The notes beneath the pieces were generated by a model that searched no databases, was not told the origin of the DNA, and saw only the letters and a list, made by a program, of their open reading frames with translations. The position numbers and the translations under genes are program-made. This document shows, piece by piece, positions 1 to 10,904 of a stretch of 37,684 bases of DNA; within the stretch, counting starts at the first letter, position 1, and every line of letters begins with the position of its first letter. Origin of the DNA: Chara braunii (lineage: Eukaryota; Streptophyta; Charophyceae; Charales; Characeae); NCBI GenBank assembly GCA_003427395.1, contig BFEA01000053.1, positions 3,845,899-3,883,582 of the forward strand, read 5' to 3'.

Positions 1-1232
1 CGCCACTCTAGAGTGAAGAAATTAACAATGTGCTCAACACTACTAAGAACACTAGAATAAGCAAAGATGGAAGTAACGATGTACACCCAAGTGAAGAATG
101 AAGCAAAACATGGAGAGAAAGTGGGGGAAACTCACTTTTGAGCACACACACACAAAAGGGAAGGTAGCGATTTACTCTAAAGTGAAGGAATGGACAATGC
201 ATGAGCTCAACACTACCAGAACACTAGAATAGCCAAAGATAGAAGTAGCGATTTACACCCAAGTGAAAAATGAAGCAAAACATGGAGAGAAAGTGAGTGA
301 AACTCACTTTTGAGCATACACACACAAAAGGGAAAGTAGCGATTCACTCTAGAGCACTCTAGAGTGAAGAAATAGACAATGCATGAGTTCAGCACTACTA
401 TAACACTAGAATAAGCAAAAATAGAAGTAGCGATTTACACCCAAGTGAAGAATAAAGCAAAAAATGGAGAGAAAGTGAGTGAAACTCTCTTTTGAGCACA
501 TACACACAAAATGGGAAGTAGCGTTTTACTCTAGAGTGATGAAATGGACAATGCATGAGCCCAACACTACTAGAACACTAGAATAAGCAAAGATGGAAGT
601 AGCGATTTACACCCAAGTGAAGAATGAAGCAAAATATGGAATGAAAGTGAGTGAAACTCACTTTTGAACACACACACAAAGGGGAAAGTAGTGGTTTACT
701 CTAGAGTGAAGAAATGGACAATGCATGAGCTCAATACTACTAGAACACTAGAATAAGCAAAGATGGAAGTAGTGATTTACACCCAAGTGAAGAATGAAGC
801 AAAACATGAAGAGAAAGTGAGTGAAACTCACTTTTGAGCACACGCTCAAACAAAAGGGGAAGTAGTGATTTACTCTGGAGTGAAGAAATAGACAATGCAT
901 GAGTTCAACACTCTTAGAACACTAGAATAAACAAAGATGGAAGTAGCGATTTACACCCAAGTGAAGAATGAGGCAAAACGTGGAGAGAAAGTGAATGAAA
1001 CTCACTTTTGAGCACACAGACACAAAAGGGAAAGTAGCGATTTACTCTAGAGTGATAAAATGGACAATACATGATATCAGCACTACTAGAACACTAGAAT
1101 AAACAAAGATGGAAGTAAAGATGTACACCCAAGTGAAGATTGAAGCAAAACATGGAGAGAAAGTGAGTGAAACTCACTTTTCAACATACGCACAAAAGAG
1201 AAAGTAACGATTGACTCTAGAGTGAAGAAATG
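1..1232. repeat. 172-bp satellite array I (about 7 monomers)
   Basis: Head-to-tail copies of an AT-rich monomer. The anchor ctcaacactac recurs at about 33, 206, 388, 560, 730, 904 and 1076, so the period is 170-174 bp with one 9-bp longer unit. Each monomer holds two related halves, each with a (g)tagcgattta core. It also holds a 9-bp dyad (aaagtgagt-gaa-actcacttt) and often the palindrome actctagagt. The array probably continues left of the window. Short Leu/Phe/Ser-rich frames on the minus strand follow the repeat period and are not genes. Confidence 0.95.
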
Positions 1233-1350
1233 GATAGTGGTTAGTCCATTACGAGTGGAGAAACCCCTTACTATCTGTAATAAATTTTGAAAAATATTTA
1301 TGGAGAAAGAGAAGATAAGAGAAAGTGTAGATGTTGAAACATGGGAGGAT

Positions 1351-1444
1351 GGGAGAAGAAGAAGAGGAGGAAGAAAAAGAAGAAGAAGAAGAAGAAGAAG
1401 AAGAGAAAGGAAAAAAAAAAAAAAAAAACAGAAGAAGAAGAGGA
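1351..1444. repeat. Purine (GAA/GGA) microsatellite, unit copy 1
   Basis: An uninterrupted purine run of GAA, GAG and GGA triplets with an A-run near its end, just inside the left edge of unit copy 1. Copy 2 has the matching tract at 23236-23372, longer and with an inserted ATA run. Lys/Arg/Glu-only and Phe/Leu-only frames across it are low-complexity artefacts. Confidence 0.9.
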
Positions 1445-3524
1445 AACTTCCCCTTTTTTCCACTTACCTCCTCTTGGGTCTTGGAGTTGATGTACCTGTG
1501 TTGAAGATGCTCCTCCTCACTTGACTATGACTTCCTTCTTCCTCAAGCCCTTCTCACTTCCCCTTCTTAGTCTCCCTCAAGTTGCAACAAATTCCTATCA
1601 CTATGGCTTTGGAGTCCTTTCCTCTAGAAGGGCTAATGAGACTCTTTAGCCTTGCTTTCTTCCTCACAGCCTGGGGGCTATGGAGGACCACCCTCCTAGG
1701 CCAGCCTCACTAGCACTAGCCTCTAGAGCTCCTCACACTAGCTCACAATCTCCTCTAAGCTCTCAAACTGGCAACGGTTCCCCTCTCCTCACTCCAAGTG
1801 AGTGTGCTCATCCTAGCAACATGGACACTCCTCATGCAAATGTGAGTGTGACGGACTGAATCCTCAGCTTATGTAGGCTGAAACCAGCACACCTGCCAGC
1901 CCATGGGCCTCCCCATGTGCCCCAAGGGGAACCGAGGTACCCCCATGGCCAATTTTCGCCACTAGGCCTCTCTGGGGCACCTGGGCCTTGTTTTGACCAG
2001 TTCGAGTGGTTGTTACCAACTCGGACTGCCCCTTGGGCCTCTTCAAGTCTCTATTCCTTTTTGAAATGTTGCCCCCTTGAGTCGAAAGGCCCAAGGGGCA
2101 ACCTTACTTAAAATCAAAAAGCCTTGTAGGCATTTTTCTCCACTTTTTTCTGATTTTGGCCCATTTTGGGTAGGCATCGATATTTTCCCATGCAGCGGTG
2201 TTTTTTCAGCCTTGGATCTGGTTGAGATCCAAGGCGAGCTATATTCCGAGTCACCCCATGGTGGTCCTTGCTTAAATTTTGAGCCCCAAAGACCTCTTTT
2301 TCAAGTTTTGCTGCATTTGACCCTCCGTTTGGGCCAAATGCATAGTTGTGGACTCTTCTTTCTTTTGTTTTTTTCCATTTTGGGTTGCCAACTCATTCCG
2401 GAGTTGGCCGTTTGAATTGACCTTATAAAAAACGATCAAATAACATCCTCCATAGATCTGAATCTCAGATCCATGCCCCAAAAGAAAACCGGTCATTTTT
2501 TTTTTACTTTTTTTCTCATTTTTGTCTTTTTCATTCATATATTGCAGGGATAATGCCCCAAGGCCCATATCTCTGCTATCCGGATTACCCTCCACCAAAT
2601 CTGGAGGGATGAGGTCATAATAGGGACTTGTCAATCCCTACTGTGTTAGTCCCAACTGACTGGCACATTCGCTTTATTCTACTCTTTCTCCCGCTTTGTT
2701 TGATTCTCCCTCAATTTTCTCTCATTTTTCTTTTGTTTTCTTTTGTTTCTGATATGACAAGTGCCAAGTGGCCGTTGAGTCTTTTTCTAGGCCATAAATC
2801 TGCATTTGTGGTCAAATTTATATTCAATTGTTCGCCGTTGTATCTCGGATTACAATAATGACGCCTCTATGATCATGGGGGCTTCATTTTGCCTCTGTTA
2901 GTCTCAATTTTGAGCCCCTCTTGCTTCGATTTTTTTTCGACAGCCTTTTTTATGTGTTGAGCCCCTTGGGGCTATATTTTCTCATGCTTAGCTAATTCGA
3001 GATATCACGGACTGTTGGGCAGCACTCCCATCACTCTTTTTTTCTCTTTTTACTCTTAATTCTATATTTTGCATTCACTAGTGTTTGTATTAGTGGTTGC
3101 CAATATTTTTCACCGTCAAGATCTTTGATCTTGACGGTGCCATTTGCTTTGTGCTGTTGCCTTTCATATTGGCTCATGGTTTTTCTTGAGACACTTCAAG
3201 TCCTCGCCACTTTCCCATGTTAGTCTCATTTATTTGCCCCGTTGGTGGTGCCGCCGACAAAGTCTCATTTTTCGATAATTTTTATTTGGGTCCATTTAGT
3301 CTCCGTCATCGCCCCGATTGACGTCTGATTTTTATTTGGCACCTTGTTGTCCCTATCAGTCTCAATTTTCTCTCCTCATGTGTCTCAAGTATGTCAATTA
3401 TTTCCAGTCGTGAGATCCTCATCTTGCGGTCACCATTTACCGTCCCAGTTCCCCTATGCCCACGACATCGTTTTCTAGCCTCTTGGGCATGTCGTGACTC
3501 ATGTTCCCTTGACCTAGGCATCTC

Positions 3525-3860
3525 CATGCAGTCCGTTATTTCTCGAACTGCAATTGTCGCCTTTTTCTTAGTCCCACAACCTCACAACTTGCTTCAAACC
3601 GAAAGAAAATGAAGTGCTCAATTTCCAAGTGCATTTGGGTTTAATATTGGCATCGGATGCATCTAAAACATGTGTTTTCTCTTCCCCATGCAGTCTGTTG
3701 TAACTCGGACTGCAGTAGGGGTCATTTTCCTAGTCCCATTGCCCCTCAACTTACTCAAAACTAAAAGAAAATAAAGCCCGGCTCAATATTTGCTTCGGAT
3801 GCATCTAAAACATGTGTTTTTTCTTCCCCTTGTAATCCGTTGTATCTCGGTTGCAAGGGG
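3525..3860. repeat. Imperfect ~145-165-bp tandem repeat, copy 1
   Basis: Three degenerate units begin with a gcagtccg- or gtaatccg-type hairpin at about 3525, 3688 and 3831. Each of the first two runs through a block ending in 'catctaaaacatgtgtttt' before the next hairpin. The same three-unit arrangement is present in copy 2 at about 24838-25195. Confidence 0.65.
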
Positions 3861-3966
3861 TCTTGACTGCAAAATCAAGAGAAAATCAAGATACTTTGTA
3901 ACCGACACATGCCAGAATGAATCTGGTCACGGATGCATTTCCCTAAGTGACCGTTTTGGCTGTTAG

Positions 3967-3968
<2 letters not shown>

Positions 3969-4007
<39 letters not shown>
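3969..4007. repeat. Poly(T) run
   Basis: About 38 consecutive T. Copy 2 has a similar, C-interrupted run at 25318-25358. Runs this long are prone to length error in short-read assembly. Confidence 0.95.
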
Positions 4008-4038
4008 CCCTCCTTTCTTAGACAGAATGGACCTGTCA

Positions 4039-4166
4039 GTCCCTACTGACGGCCAACTCTCTCTCTCCCTCTCACCTTCCATACTGTCTCTTATACACAT
4101 CTAGATGTGTATAAGAGACAGGTCCCTACTGACGGCCAACTCACTCACTCCCTCTCACCTTCCATA
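4039..4166. repeat. 45-bp direct duplication flanking the adapter
   Basis: The segment starting gtccctactgacggccaact occurs at 4039-4083 and at 4122-4166, differing at two bases within a CT-rich stretch. It probably arose when a mate-pair read containing the adapter was assembled through. The two mismatches suggest the ends came from different genomic copies of the repeat. Confidence 0.8.
4084..4121. other. Nextera mate-pair junction adapter (assembly artefact)
   Basis: The 38 bases are the 19-bp Tn5 mosaic end CTGTCTCTTATACACATCT followed directly by its exact reverse complement. That is the circularisation junction of Nextera mate-pair libraries. It is absent from the matching places in copies 2 and 3. 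The 45 bases before it (4039-4083) are repeated after it (4122-4166) with two mismatches, as expected if a chimeric read was built into the contig. This is not natural sequence. Confidence 0.97.
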
Positions 4167-4674
4167 TTCTTCCATTTTTCTTTTCTTTTTCTTCTTTTTC
4201 TAGCCTGCCATGTGTCAACTAGCCGTTAAGACCCTTTTTTAGGCCCTCCCTCTTAGTTTTGGTCCTTCCTATGCTCAAGGGGCAGTCCGTTATTTCTCGG
4301 ACTACAACTGTGGCCTTCTCATGCTCATGAGAGTCTCCGTTTGCCTCTATTTCTTTCAAACGGTGACCCCTCCCACTCCGATTTTCTCCCGTGGCCTATT
4401 TTTCTCATGAAGCCTCTTTTGGCTCAATTTTTTGGGGGGAGGTCAATCCGAGATTTTTCGGATTGCTCCCATGCCTTTATCTTCGTGTTTCCTTGCTTTC
4501 CTTTTCCTTTTGGTCTTCCCGTTTGCTCCCACTAGTGCTTCCATTTGTGGTGCTGATATTCTTGGTCGTCAAGATCTTTGATCTTGATGGTGCACCTTGC
4601 TTTAATTGTTTTCCCCTCATGTCGCTCCGCAGTTCCTCTAGAGACCTTCTTATGTCCCTGCCACATGTCCAGTC

Positions 4675-4778
4675 GGTGGTCCCCGACACTTTGTCCCGCC
4701 GGTGGTCCCCGACACTTTGTTTCGCCGGTGGCCCCCGACACTTTGTCCCGCCGGTGGTCCCCGACACTTTGTCCTGGA
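4675..4778. repeat. 26-bp minisatellite, 4 units (copy 1)
   Basis: Four contiguous 26-bp units (starts 4675, 4701, 4727, 4753) with consensus ggtggtccccgacactttgt followed by cccgcc. There is no spacer between units. Because 26 is not a multiple of 3, open frames across it cycle through all three frames; the Thr/Pro/Arg-rich peptides it encodes are by-products. Copies 2 and 3 carry seven and six units. Confidence 0.97.
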
Positions 4779-5570
4779 TACCATTATTTTTACTTAGTCT
4801 CATGTGGTCCGCGACACTCTCCCCCATGGCGTCCCAGGTTCTCTTGATATCTTTCCACCCCACGATGACCTCATTCCCTTCGCCTTTCTCATATCCCGTG
4901 CGCGCTGATCTTTCCGCCCTCGGCCCTTTACTTGGCTTATGGCCCTTTGGCCCTTCCGATGCCGCATCTCGGTGACCCTCTTGGCCCGGGCTACGCTCTC
5001 ACGCGTCGGTGCCTCACTTATTATTTTCTCATCCTCCTTGATTCTTTTCTTCCTGCGGTACGCATCCTAGGACATTACTTTTCCCCGCGATTGTCCTTTC
5101 GGGGGGAAGGGTCACCTTCGCTATTTTTTTTGCGGCCCTTCGCCGCTTGTTGATCCACTAGTCTTTTCTTGGTTCAGTGGTTCCGGCGACCCATGGCAAC
5201 GTCTAGGTCCCGAGGTGCCTGCACTTATGCCTTTAGCCTTTCTACCCCTCTTGCCTCCAGTTTTCTCTGTCGTGCACAATTCCGCCATATACCACTTCTC
5301 AACGGTCTGGACTTATCTCCGGACCCACTAGTCCCGACACATTCCCCCCACTCATTCGCGATGTCCTCATCGCGCACCAGTCTTCAGTCGGTAGGGGATC
5401 TGGGGAGGCAAATGAGGTAGAGAAGGTGGGATGTAATCGGTAGTTAGCTTGTCGGGGTCCCTTTTGTCTTTTCCTGTTCCTTTCTTAGGGTATTTTTTAA
5501 TTGCCTCCTCTTTGGGCGGAGAGGGGTGCGCAGGGAGGTCAAGTTCTTTCTTGGGAGCTTTTTTCTTTAT

Positions 5571-5835
5571 CTCATTCACCACTTTTTATATATCACGCTC
5601 TTTCTTCCTTTGGCTCCCCTCGTCTCATTCATCACCCTTAGTACATCAAACTTTTCTTCCTTCGGCTCCTTTCGTCTCATTCATCACCCTTAGTATATCA
5701 AATTTTTCTTCCTTGGGCTTCTCTTGTCTCATTCATCATCGTTAGTACATCAAACTCTTTCTTCCTTCGACTCCTCTTGTCTCATTCATCACCCTTAGTA
5801 CATCAAACTCTTCTTCCTTCGGCTCCTGCAGCCCA
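5571..5835. repeat. 53-bp tandem repeat, about 5 units
   Basis: The block tcattcatcacccttagtac recurs at 5624, 5677, 5729 and 5782 (period 52-53 bp), with a degenerate unit before. It is found only in the copy-1-specific middle segment and is unrelated in sequence to the 53-bp repeat at 20357. The bases between 5346 and 5570 show nothing I can name. Confidence 0.85.
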
Positions 5836-6179
5836 TGCTTCTTACCCCAGCTTATTCGTCCATCCTCCGACTTCTCGGTACATACCATCTTTATTTCCGA
5901 CCATTCAATGCATCACTTTAATCGACTTTTTGGCCCTTGCAACCTGTGTGCCAAGCCATCTTTTCCCCCCTCTCGATGCTTTCCTCTCGCCTAGCCCTGC
6001 GCCTACTTGAGGTCTCAGGTCAGGTTTATTTTTCTCTCATTCAATGCCCCCCACCTCTTCTTAAGCTTCCATACTCATTCTCATGTTGTTTCTTCCTGTG
6101 CGTTTCATGACCATTTTGCTAGGCCTTTCTTAAATTCGAGCTTGGTATTTTTTCCTATACATCTCTGTCTGGTCTTTTG

Positions 6180-6620
6180 CCAGGTCTTTCTCAACCCCAA
6201 GCTCAATTACTTTTGCATACTCTCAAGCCCAAGCTTAGTCATTTCCACATATATTTTTCACAGACATTTTGCTAGGTTTTTCTCAAGCCCAGCTTAGTCA
6301 CTTCGACATACATTTCTCACGGGCATCTTGCCAGACTTTTCTCAGGCCCAGCTTAGTCACTTCCACATAGATTTCTCACGGGCATATTGCCAGGTTTTTC
6401 TCAGGCCCAGATTGGTCACTTCCTCATACATTTCTCACGGGTATCTTGCCAGACTTTTCTCAGGCCTAGCTTAGTCATTTCCACATACATTTCTCACAGG
6501 CATATTGCCAGACTTTTCTCAGACCCAGCTTAGTCACTTCCTCATACATTTCTCACGGGCATCTTGTTAGACTTTTTTCAGGCCTAGCTTAGTCATTTCC
6601 TCATACATTTGTCTGTTGTT
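6180..6620. repeat. 59-bp tandem repeat, about 7 units
   Basis: The block agcttagtcactt recurs at 6291, 6350, 6409, 6468, 6527 and 6586, exactly 59 bp apart, with a more degenerate unit on the left. Each unit reads roughly catttctcacgggcatcttg, then ccaga, ctttt and ctcaggccc. It occurs only in copy 1. Confidence 0.93.
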
Positions 6621-6844
6621 TCTTTCGGACGCTTTGTTCTTAGGTAGATGGCACACCTTCCCCCAACTCAATCGTGATGTCCCCATCGCGCAACTGGTTC
6701 TTTCTTGGAGGTACGCAGACCTTGCCTGCCAACTAAGTAGACGGATGCCGGCCCATCAACCCCTAAAAGGAAGGGTGATCAGTCCTCCCCCTGCTGATAA
6801 CTGACCCCATCCTCTATTCTAGTACGACGGCCACTTCTTTGAAG

Positions 6845-7549
6845 ATGGACATCATCATTGAGGTGCCCCTTCGCATCTGTAAGGCAGGTCCAGTCCATGC
6901 CTCCTAGGACCCCATCATACCAAAAGTGACTCCTTTGCGAATCGTTCCTCCCAAGTGGTAAGTTTTATGGATCCGGCCTCTTCCTTCTCAAGAGAGTTGG
7001 GGCTCTCTATTAGTTTGCGAGTGCAGTTACGAAGACCTCGCGGTTAGTCCCCGGAACGGTTGTAATGCTCCAGTAGGGCGGTGCCAATGCCTTGTGATGG
7101 TGGCAGACTCCACCCGGTACCTCGCCCCGACCTTCCCTGTGGACAGTGTTGCTTGGCTTAGTGCTAGGTCCATCCCAAACGGTCAGGCCGCCCCTCAACG
7201 GCGTGGCGTGTGGTTAGAGAGGGTCATCGAGACTTAGAAGAGCAACTTTTCGGGCCATCTCGACGCTCTGGACTTTTTTGGAACTCAACGCAAGGCGCAA
7301 TTTGAACCTTCCGACTAGAGCTCATTGTCGGAGTTGGTTTCAGATGTCGAGTACCATGACCGATACCTTGATCCTCTAACCTGGAGCCCTACTTACGAGG
7401 GGCAGGTCGCGCTTAGACATTTCCCTACGGGGTAGAGGTCACTGGGTCGCGGTGCATACACCACTATCCCCCTCATGCTAAGCCCTGAGACTAGAAGAAA
7501 AAACAAAATCATTCCTATGCTATTTCCATGTCTGTTCCATTCCGCCTAG
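6845..7549 (+). pseudogene. Decayed plus-strand reading frame, unknown family
   Basis: I do not recognise this protein. From ATG 6845 one frame runs about 235 codons to a stop at 7547-7549, interrupted by only five stops: TAG 6905, TAA 6959, TAG 7235, TAG 7316 and TAG 7433. There is no frameshift. The composition is protein-like, with several tryptophans (for example VDSVAWLSARS, RGVWLERVIE, LDPLTWSPTY) and mixed charged residues, unlike the low-complexity frames elsewhere. It is on the strand opposite to gag and genes A-D, and only in the copy-1 middle segment. Four of the five stops are TAG, which one G-to-A change makes from TGG. A frame of this length could occur by chance, so coding origin is a suggestion only. 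Confidence 0.35.
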
Positions 7550-7676
7550 GACCCCCTGATATGCAATGCAATTTTCAATGCTCAAGCAATTCCCAAATGC
7601 AAACTCCAGATCCTCCAAGCTTAACCTTTCTCAAACAATCATGCAAAAGGACCCTAGTAACTATTCTTAATCACCC

Positions 7677-7855
7677 TTATCAGGGCCTTATCAGGGCCTT
7701 ATCAGGGCTTTATCAGGGGCCATTTTGTCATTTTCGGTTGAACAACCTTATCAGGGTCATTTTTTTTCAATCTCAATCGAACGACCTTGTCAGGGTCGTT
7801 CTTATTCATTTCAATCGAACGACCTTGTTAGGGCCGTCCTTATTCATTTCAATGT
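7677..7855. repeat. 11-bp and 38-bp short tandem repeats
   Basis: Four units of ttatcagggcc sit at 7677, 7688, 7699 and 7710. They are followed by about three 38-40-bp units built on caatcgaacgaccttg (7774 and 7812, and a divergent one from 7738). Both share the core 'tatcaggg/gtcaggg', so the longer repeat may have grown from the shorter one. Confidence 0.8.
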
Positions 7856-8057
7856 TAACGCCCGAGGGGGTGGGCCTCAAGGATACAGATCTCATCTTAG
7901 TCTTAGAGGTTAGAAGATGACCATCTTTTACAGTTTTTTGTGTGCGATATCTTTCATCTTTTCTCAATACAATTCGATGTTCCTAATAACCTTATGCATA
8001 CATCCGACTTAGCGTCTAGTGCGTAGAACCAAGGTTTTCTTCCTCAGAAAGCACTGA

Positions 8058-8273
8058 CCCGCCCGGTCGTTCAACCATAGTTCAAACACGGACCCTTCTA
8101 TTCTTTTCGCTCTTGCTCATTCTCGACATGACTCTGACTTGGTTGGATTAGGCTCCAGGGAAGGGCATTTTTATGATCCTCTACCCATGGGTTCCTTGAC
8201 CATTTCTGATAATCTTACCACAACTCGTTCACCTTCAAGCCAACACTTCACTTGGACGAGATACTTACAATAG
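8058..8273 (+). other. Open frame without a start codon, possible coding remnant
   Basis: Between a TGA at 8055 and a TAG at 8271 one plus-strand frame is open for 71 codons. It reads like ordinary protein (for example SDLVGLGSREGHFYDPLP) but has no ATG near its start and no family I recognise. It may belong with the decayed frame at 6845-7549, from which it is separated by minisatellite. The surrounding 7856-8057 and 8274-8740 show nothing I can name. Confidence 0.2.
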
Positions 8274-8744
8274 TTATAAAACAATATTTAGCCCTCCCAT
8301 AATCTCATCAAGGTTGTTTCCTTCGGTCCTTATCCCAGTGTCTCGGCTAATACCGAACATCTCAAAATAGCTCGCGCGAGAGGTAGCAACATTGGTCCCC
8401 ATCAACCTGTCTTGCCTTTGTCAATACATGAAGGCCAACTCATAATCCGGACCACACCCAAAAAGTGACCTATAAGACCAATTCACCATCTTCTACTTTG
8501 CATACACCCTATATACACAGTTTTCTCTTGACACAGCTCATCTTTCCTCACTGGCCCCTCGTCCTTTGGCCCCTTCAAGCTTTTTTTTATCGCGAGGGTG
8601 CATCCCATCCTAGCTTACGGGCAAAAAAATCTATTTTTTTCGTCTTGCAGATATCTCAAGTGTTACATCATCGTGGAAAGCAAATACTGTGACTGACTCG
8701 CCCTTCCCCATCTTTCTTCCAACCTTGATGGTCTAAATGTTACA

Positions 8745-10850
8745 TTAACCCATTGATAAAACCACTGACTGCATAACTGCTAAAAAACCATTGACTGCAT
8801 AACTGCCCGAGTCCCTCATCATACTATGTGGTGACTCCTTAAAGGTATCGAATTCAGGTCCTTCTTTCCCTTCAGGTTTGACTTCCTCCGCCTCTTCCTC
8901 TATGCCGATATCTTGGCGAAAGTCTCTCAAAACCTTTCGTTTTTCCTTTACTTGTTCTCGACTATCCTCGCCCTCACAGCCTCTTGTCCTCATATTGCAT
9001 TCCTCATCTTGGCACCCCTTTACTGGCGAGGCCCAATTGTGTCTCCCTCTTCCCTTCCGCTTTCTCCTCTTAGGCTTACTTCCTCTCCTTCTCCCTCAAC
9101 CTCAGATCGAGTGTCTCTCCCCTTACCCTTGTTGAGTGGTGGGCACATCCTACCAGCAGTTTTCTCTACCCCTCCGGTTATATGTGGTCCCAGAATCATA
9201 ATCCATGGTCAAACTCCTCCCCTGTTTCCTTGGGGCGTCCCTCTTGACTAACCCACTCCTCTGTTTAGCAGGTCAACCCATCCACTATCACTCTCCACTT
9301 CCCGCTTTTCCAAGTCTTTTAGTGATTCTCATCATTCCTTTCTGCCTCCACGACGGAGTCGGCCCGATGTTGGTTCCCTTCCCCTCGATGGGTTCCAAAT
9401 GAAGCTCGCTTACTTCTCCTCCTTCATTGCTAAAAATTCCAGGTTGTTTAATGTCCCTATAATGCGTGTCATTCCCCCACGCGAAGTCCACTCAACCTTC
9501 TCTCCGTTAGGACCCAGGATATGGCCCTTGAGGGTCCTAGAACACCGCCTCCTTATGATGTCATGGTTAAGCTTTGAACAATTCCTAGCGAAGTGTCCCA
9601 CCATACTACAGTATTGACATGATTCCTTGGTGGGATCCCTTTGATTGGCTCGACACTCGAATCTTGGAACGACAGTTTCTCGGGGTGCCAATGCGGGTCA
9701 GGGTACGTGGGCTTGCACCACCATAAGGGTGTCTCCTACCCTTTCTCTTTGAATGCTAAGTCCTTCGTTTAGCCAATGCGACTTCTTCAAACCTCCTTTC
9801 GCTTTGTCTTTAGTTGTCACCCGACTCTCAGATCCTTCGTTGTTCCTCCTACGACTCTTTGTTCTGACACTCCTTCCTTGGTCGAGCCATGATGTCAGTC
9901 TCTCTCTTAGGGTCCCTAGTTCACTATGATCTTTGTTTGTCAAGGATCGTTTCCCTGTCTGTTGGGCCGTTCCACGGTCCGCTTCTGACTCCCTTACCCC
10001 TTCTGCCTTATCATTTCGCGTTTCCGTCCGTTCCCAATCCACTAGATTTCCCAGTCACGTGCTCTCTTCACGTCTCACCTCGTAGCTCATCCTCTCGTAA
10101 CTCGTTGTCCTCCTCAACCTCGATGTCCTTTATCATTTCTTCAGTTACCCCAACCTTGTAATCAGCTACCATCTGCTCCATTTCCTTAAGCCTTCGTAGG
10201 GTATTTGCTACGTTCCTCTTTTTCGTCAAGCCGCTCTCCGAAGTTTGCGACTCTTCCATATTCCCAACTACGACTAACCTTATCCCTTGAGATTCTGCTG
10301 GCCTTTTCTCGCTATGGCTTCCTTTCCCCAAAATTCCCCTCACATTGTCTTTGATCCCCTCGTTGTTGAACCTTCGAACGACATGTATCTTGTCGTCTTT
10401 ATCCTTTGGATTCCAACCATCCATGTTGTATGTTTGACCACGTTGATTTCTTCGGCCCTTACTGTTGTTTGTGACATCCATAACGTATCAGACTTGCATG
10501 CCATACAACCGAAAGAAGGAGAAACTTATTTTAGACTCTATCCCTCATAGTTTTCCTATTGCTAAAACGTTCTCGTCTTCAAGTCAGCTTAATCCTTTTC
10601 TCGTCGGGGGTGCCCTCCTGCTTCCTCGTGCACCTTAGGGTTTTCCCTGCCCTGTATGTTTTCTCGCCCTCTACCTGTCTTGTTGCTTTGATGGTCTCTC
10701 CTACCATTGTCACAAGCAGGAAGGATAAGCAGAACCTCCTATTCCTCCATCTTCGGGTCCCCGTGTTTTGCCCAGCATTGGTTTTCTGTCGGTTGATACC
10801 TCTTTCATACTCGTTGGGGTCCTCCATCACGCTTTGACCCTTAAAATTTA
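8745..10850 (-). pseudogene. Ty3-like gag remnant 2 (capsid region deleted)
   Basis: The minus strand reads as pieces of a retrotransposon Gag with several frame changes. The N-terminal charged region is about 10850-10068. A coiled, Glu/Lys-rich segment follows with LTKKRNVANTLRRLKEMEQM. A LRERL...GGLKK segment lies near 9870-9760. A CCHC zinc knuckle CQYCSMVGHFARNC is near 9625, followed by a GPNGEKVEW block. Every landmark has a counterpart in gag remnant 1 (11652-13690). In remnant 1, however, the GLKK and QAHV motifs are separated by several hundred bases holding a capsid-like segment, while here they are almost adjacent, so that segment has been deleted. Gag would coat and package element RNA. 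Sequence below about 9290 is only weakly assignable. No reverse transcriptase or integrase follows. Confidence 0.7.
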
Positions 10851-10904
10851 CGTACCCCTTCTGTTCCTTCGAAGCTCGCCGAAACGCCGTTCTGGTGGTT
10901 CCTA

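Larger units (their letters stand above)
1233..5345. other. Left non-coding module, unit copy 1
   Basis: No credible coding frame on either strand. The sequence is pyrimidine-rich on the plus strand and aligns by eye with copy 2 (23123-26690), with indels: copy 2 lacks about 1985-2378 and a further stretch of roughly 230 bp near 2800-3080. From about 4170 it also aligns with copy 3 (33800-35060). It contains the purine microsatellite, an imperfect ~160-bp tandem repeat, a long T-run, short CCG/CGG hairpins, the 26-bp minisatellite and a sequencing adapter. Similarity to the other copies stops near 5345, just past the last codons of the hAT tail that all three copies share. Confidence 0.8.

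Noticed and set aside
4391-4975. 194-codon plus-strand frame through the 26-bp repeat
   Set aside because: The 26-bp units shift frame each time, and the matching region in copies 2 and 3 encodes different, low-complexity peptides.
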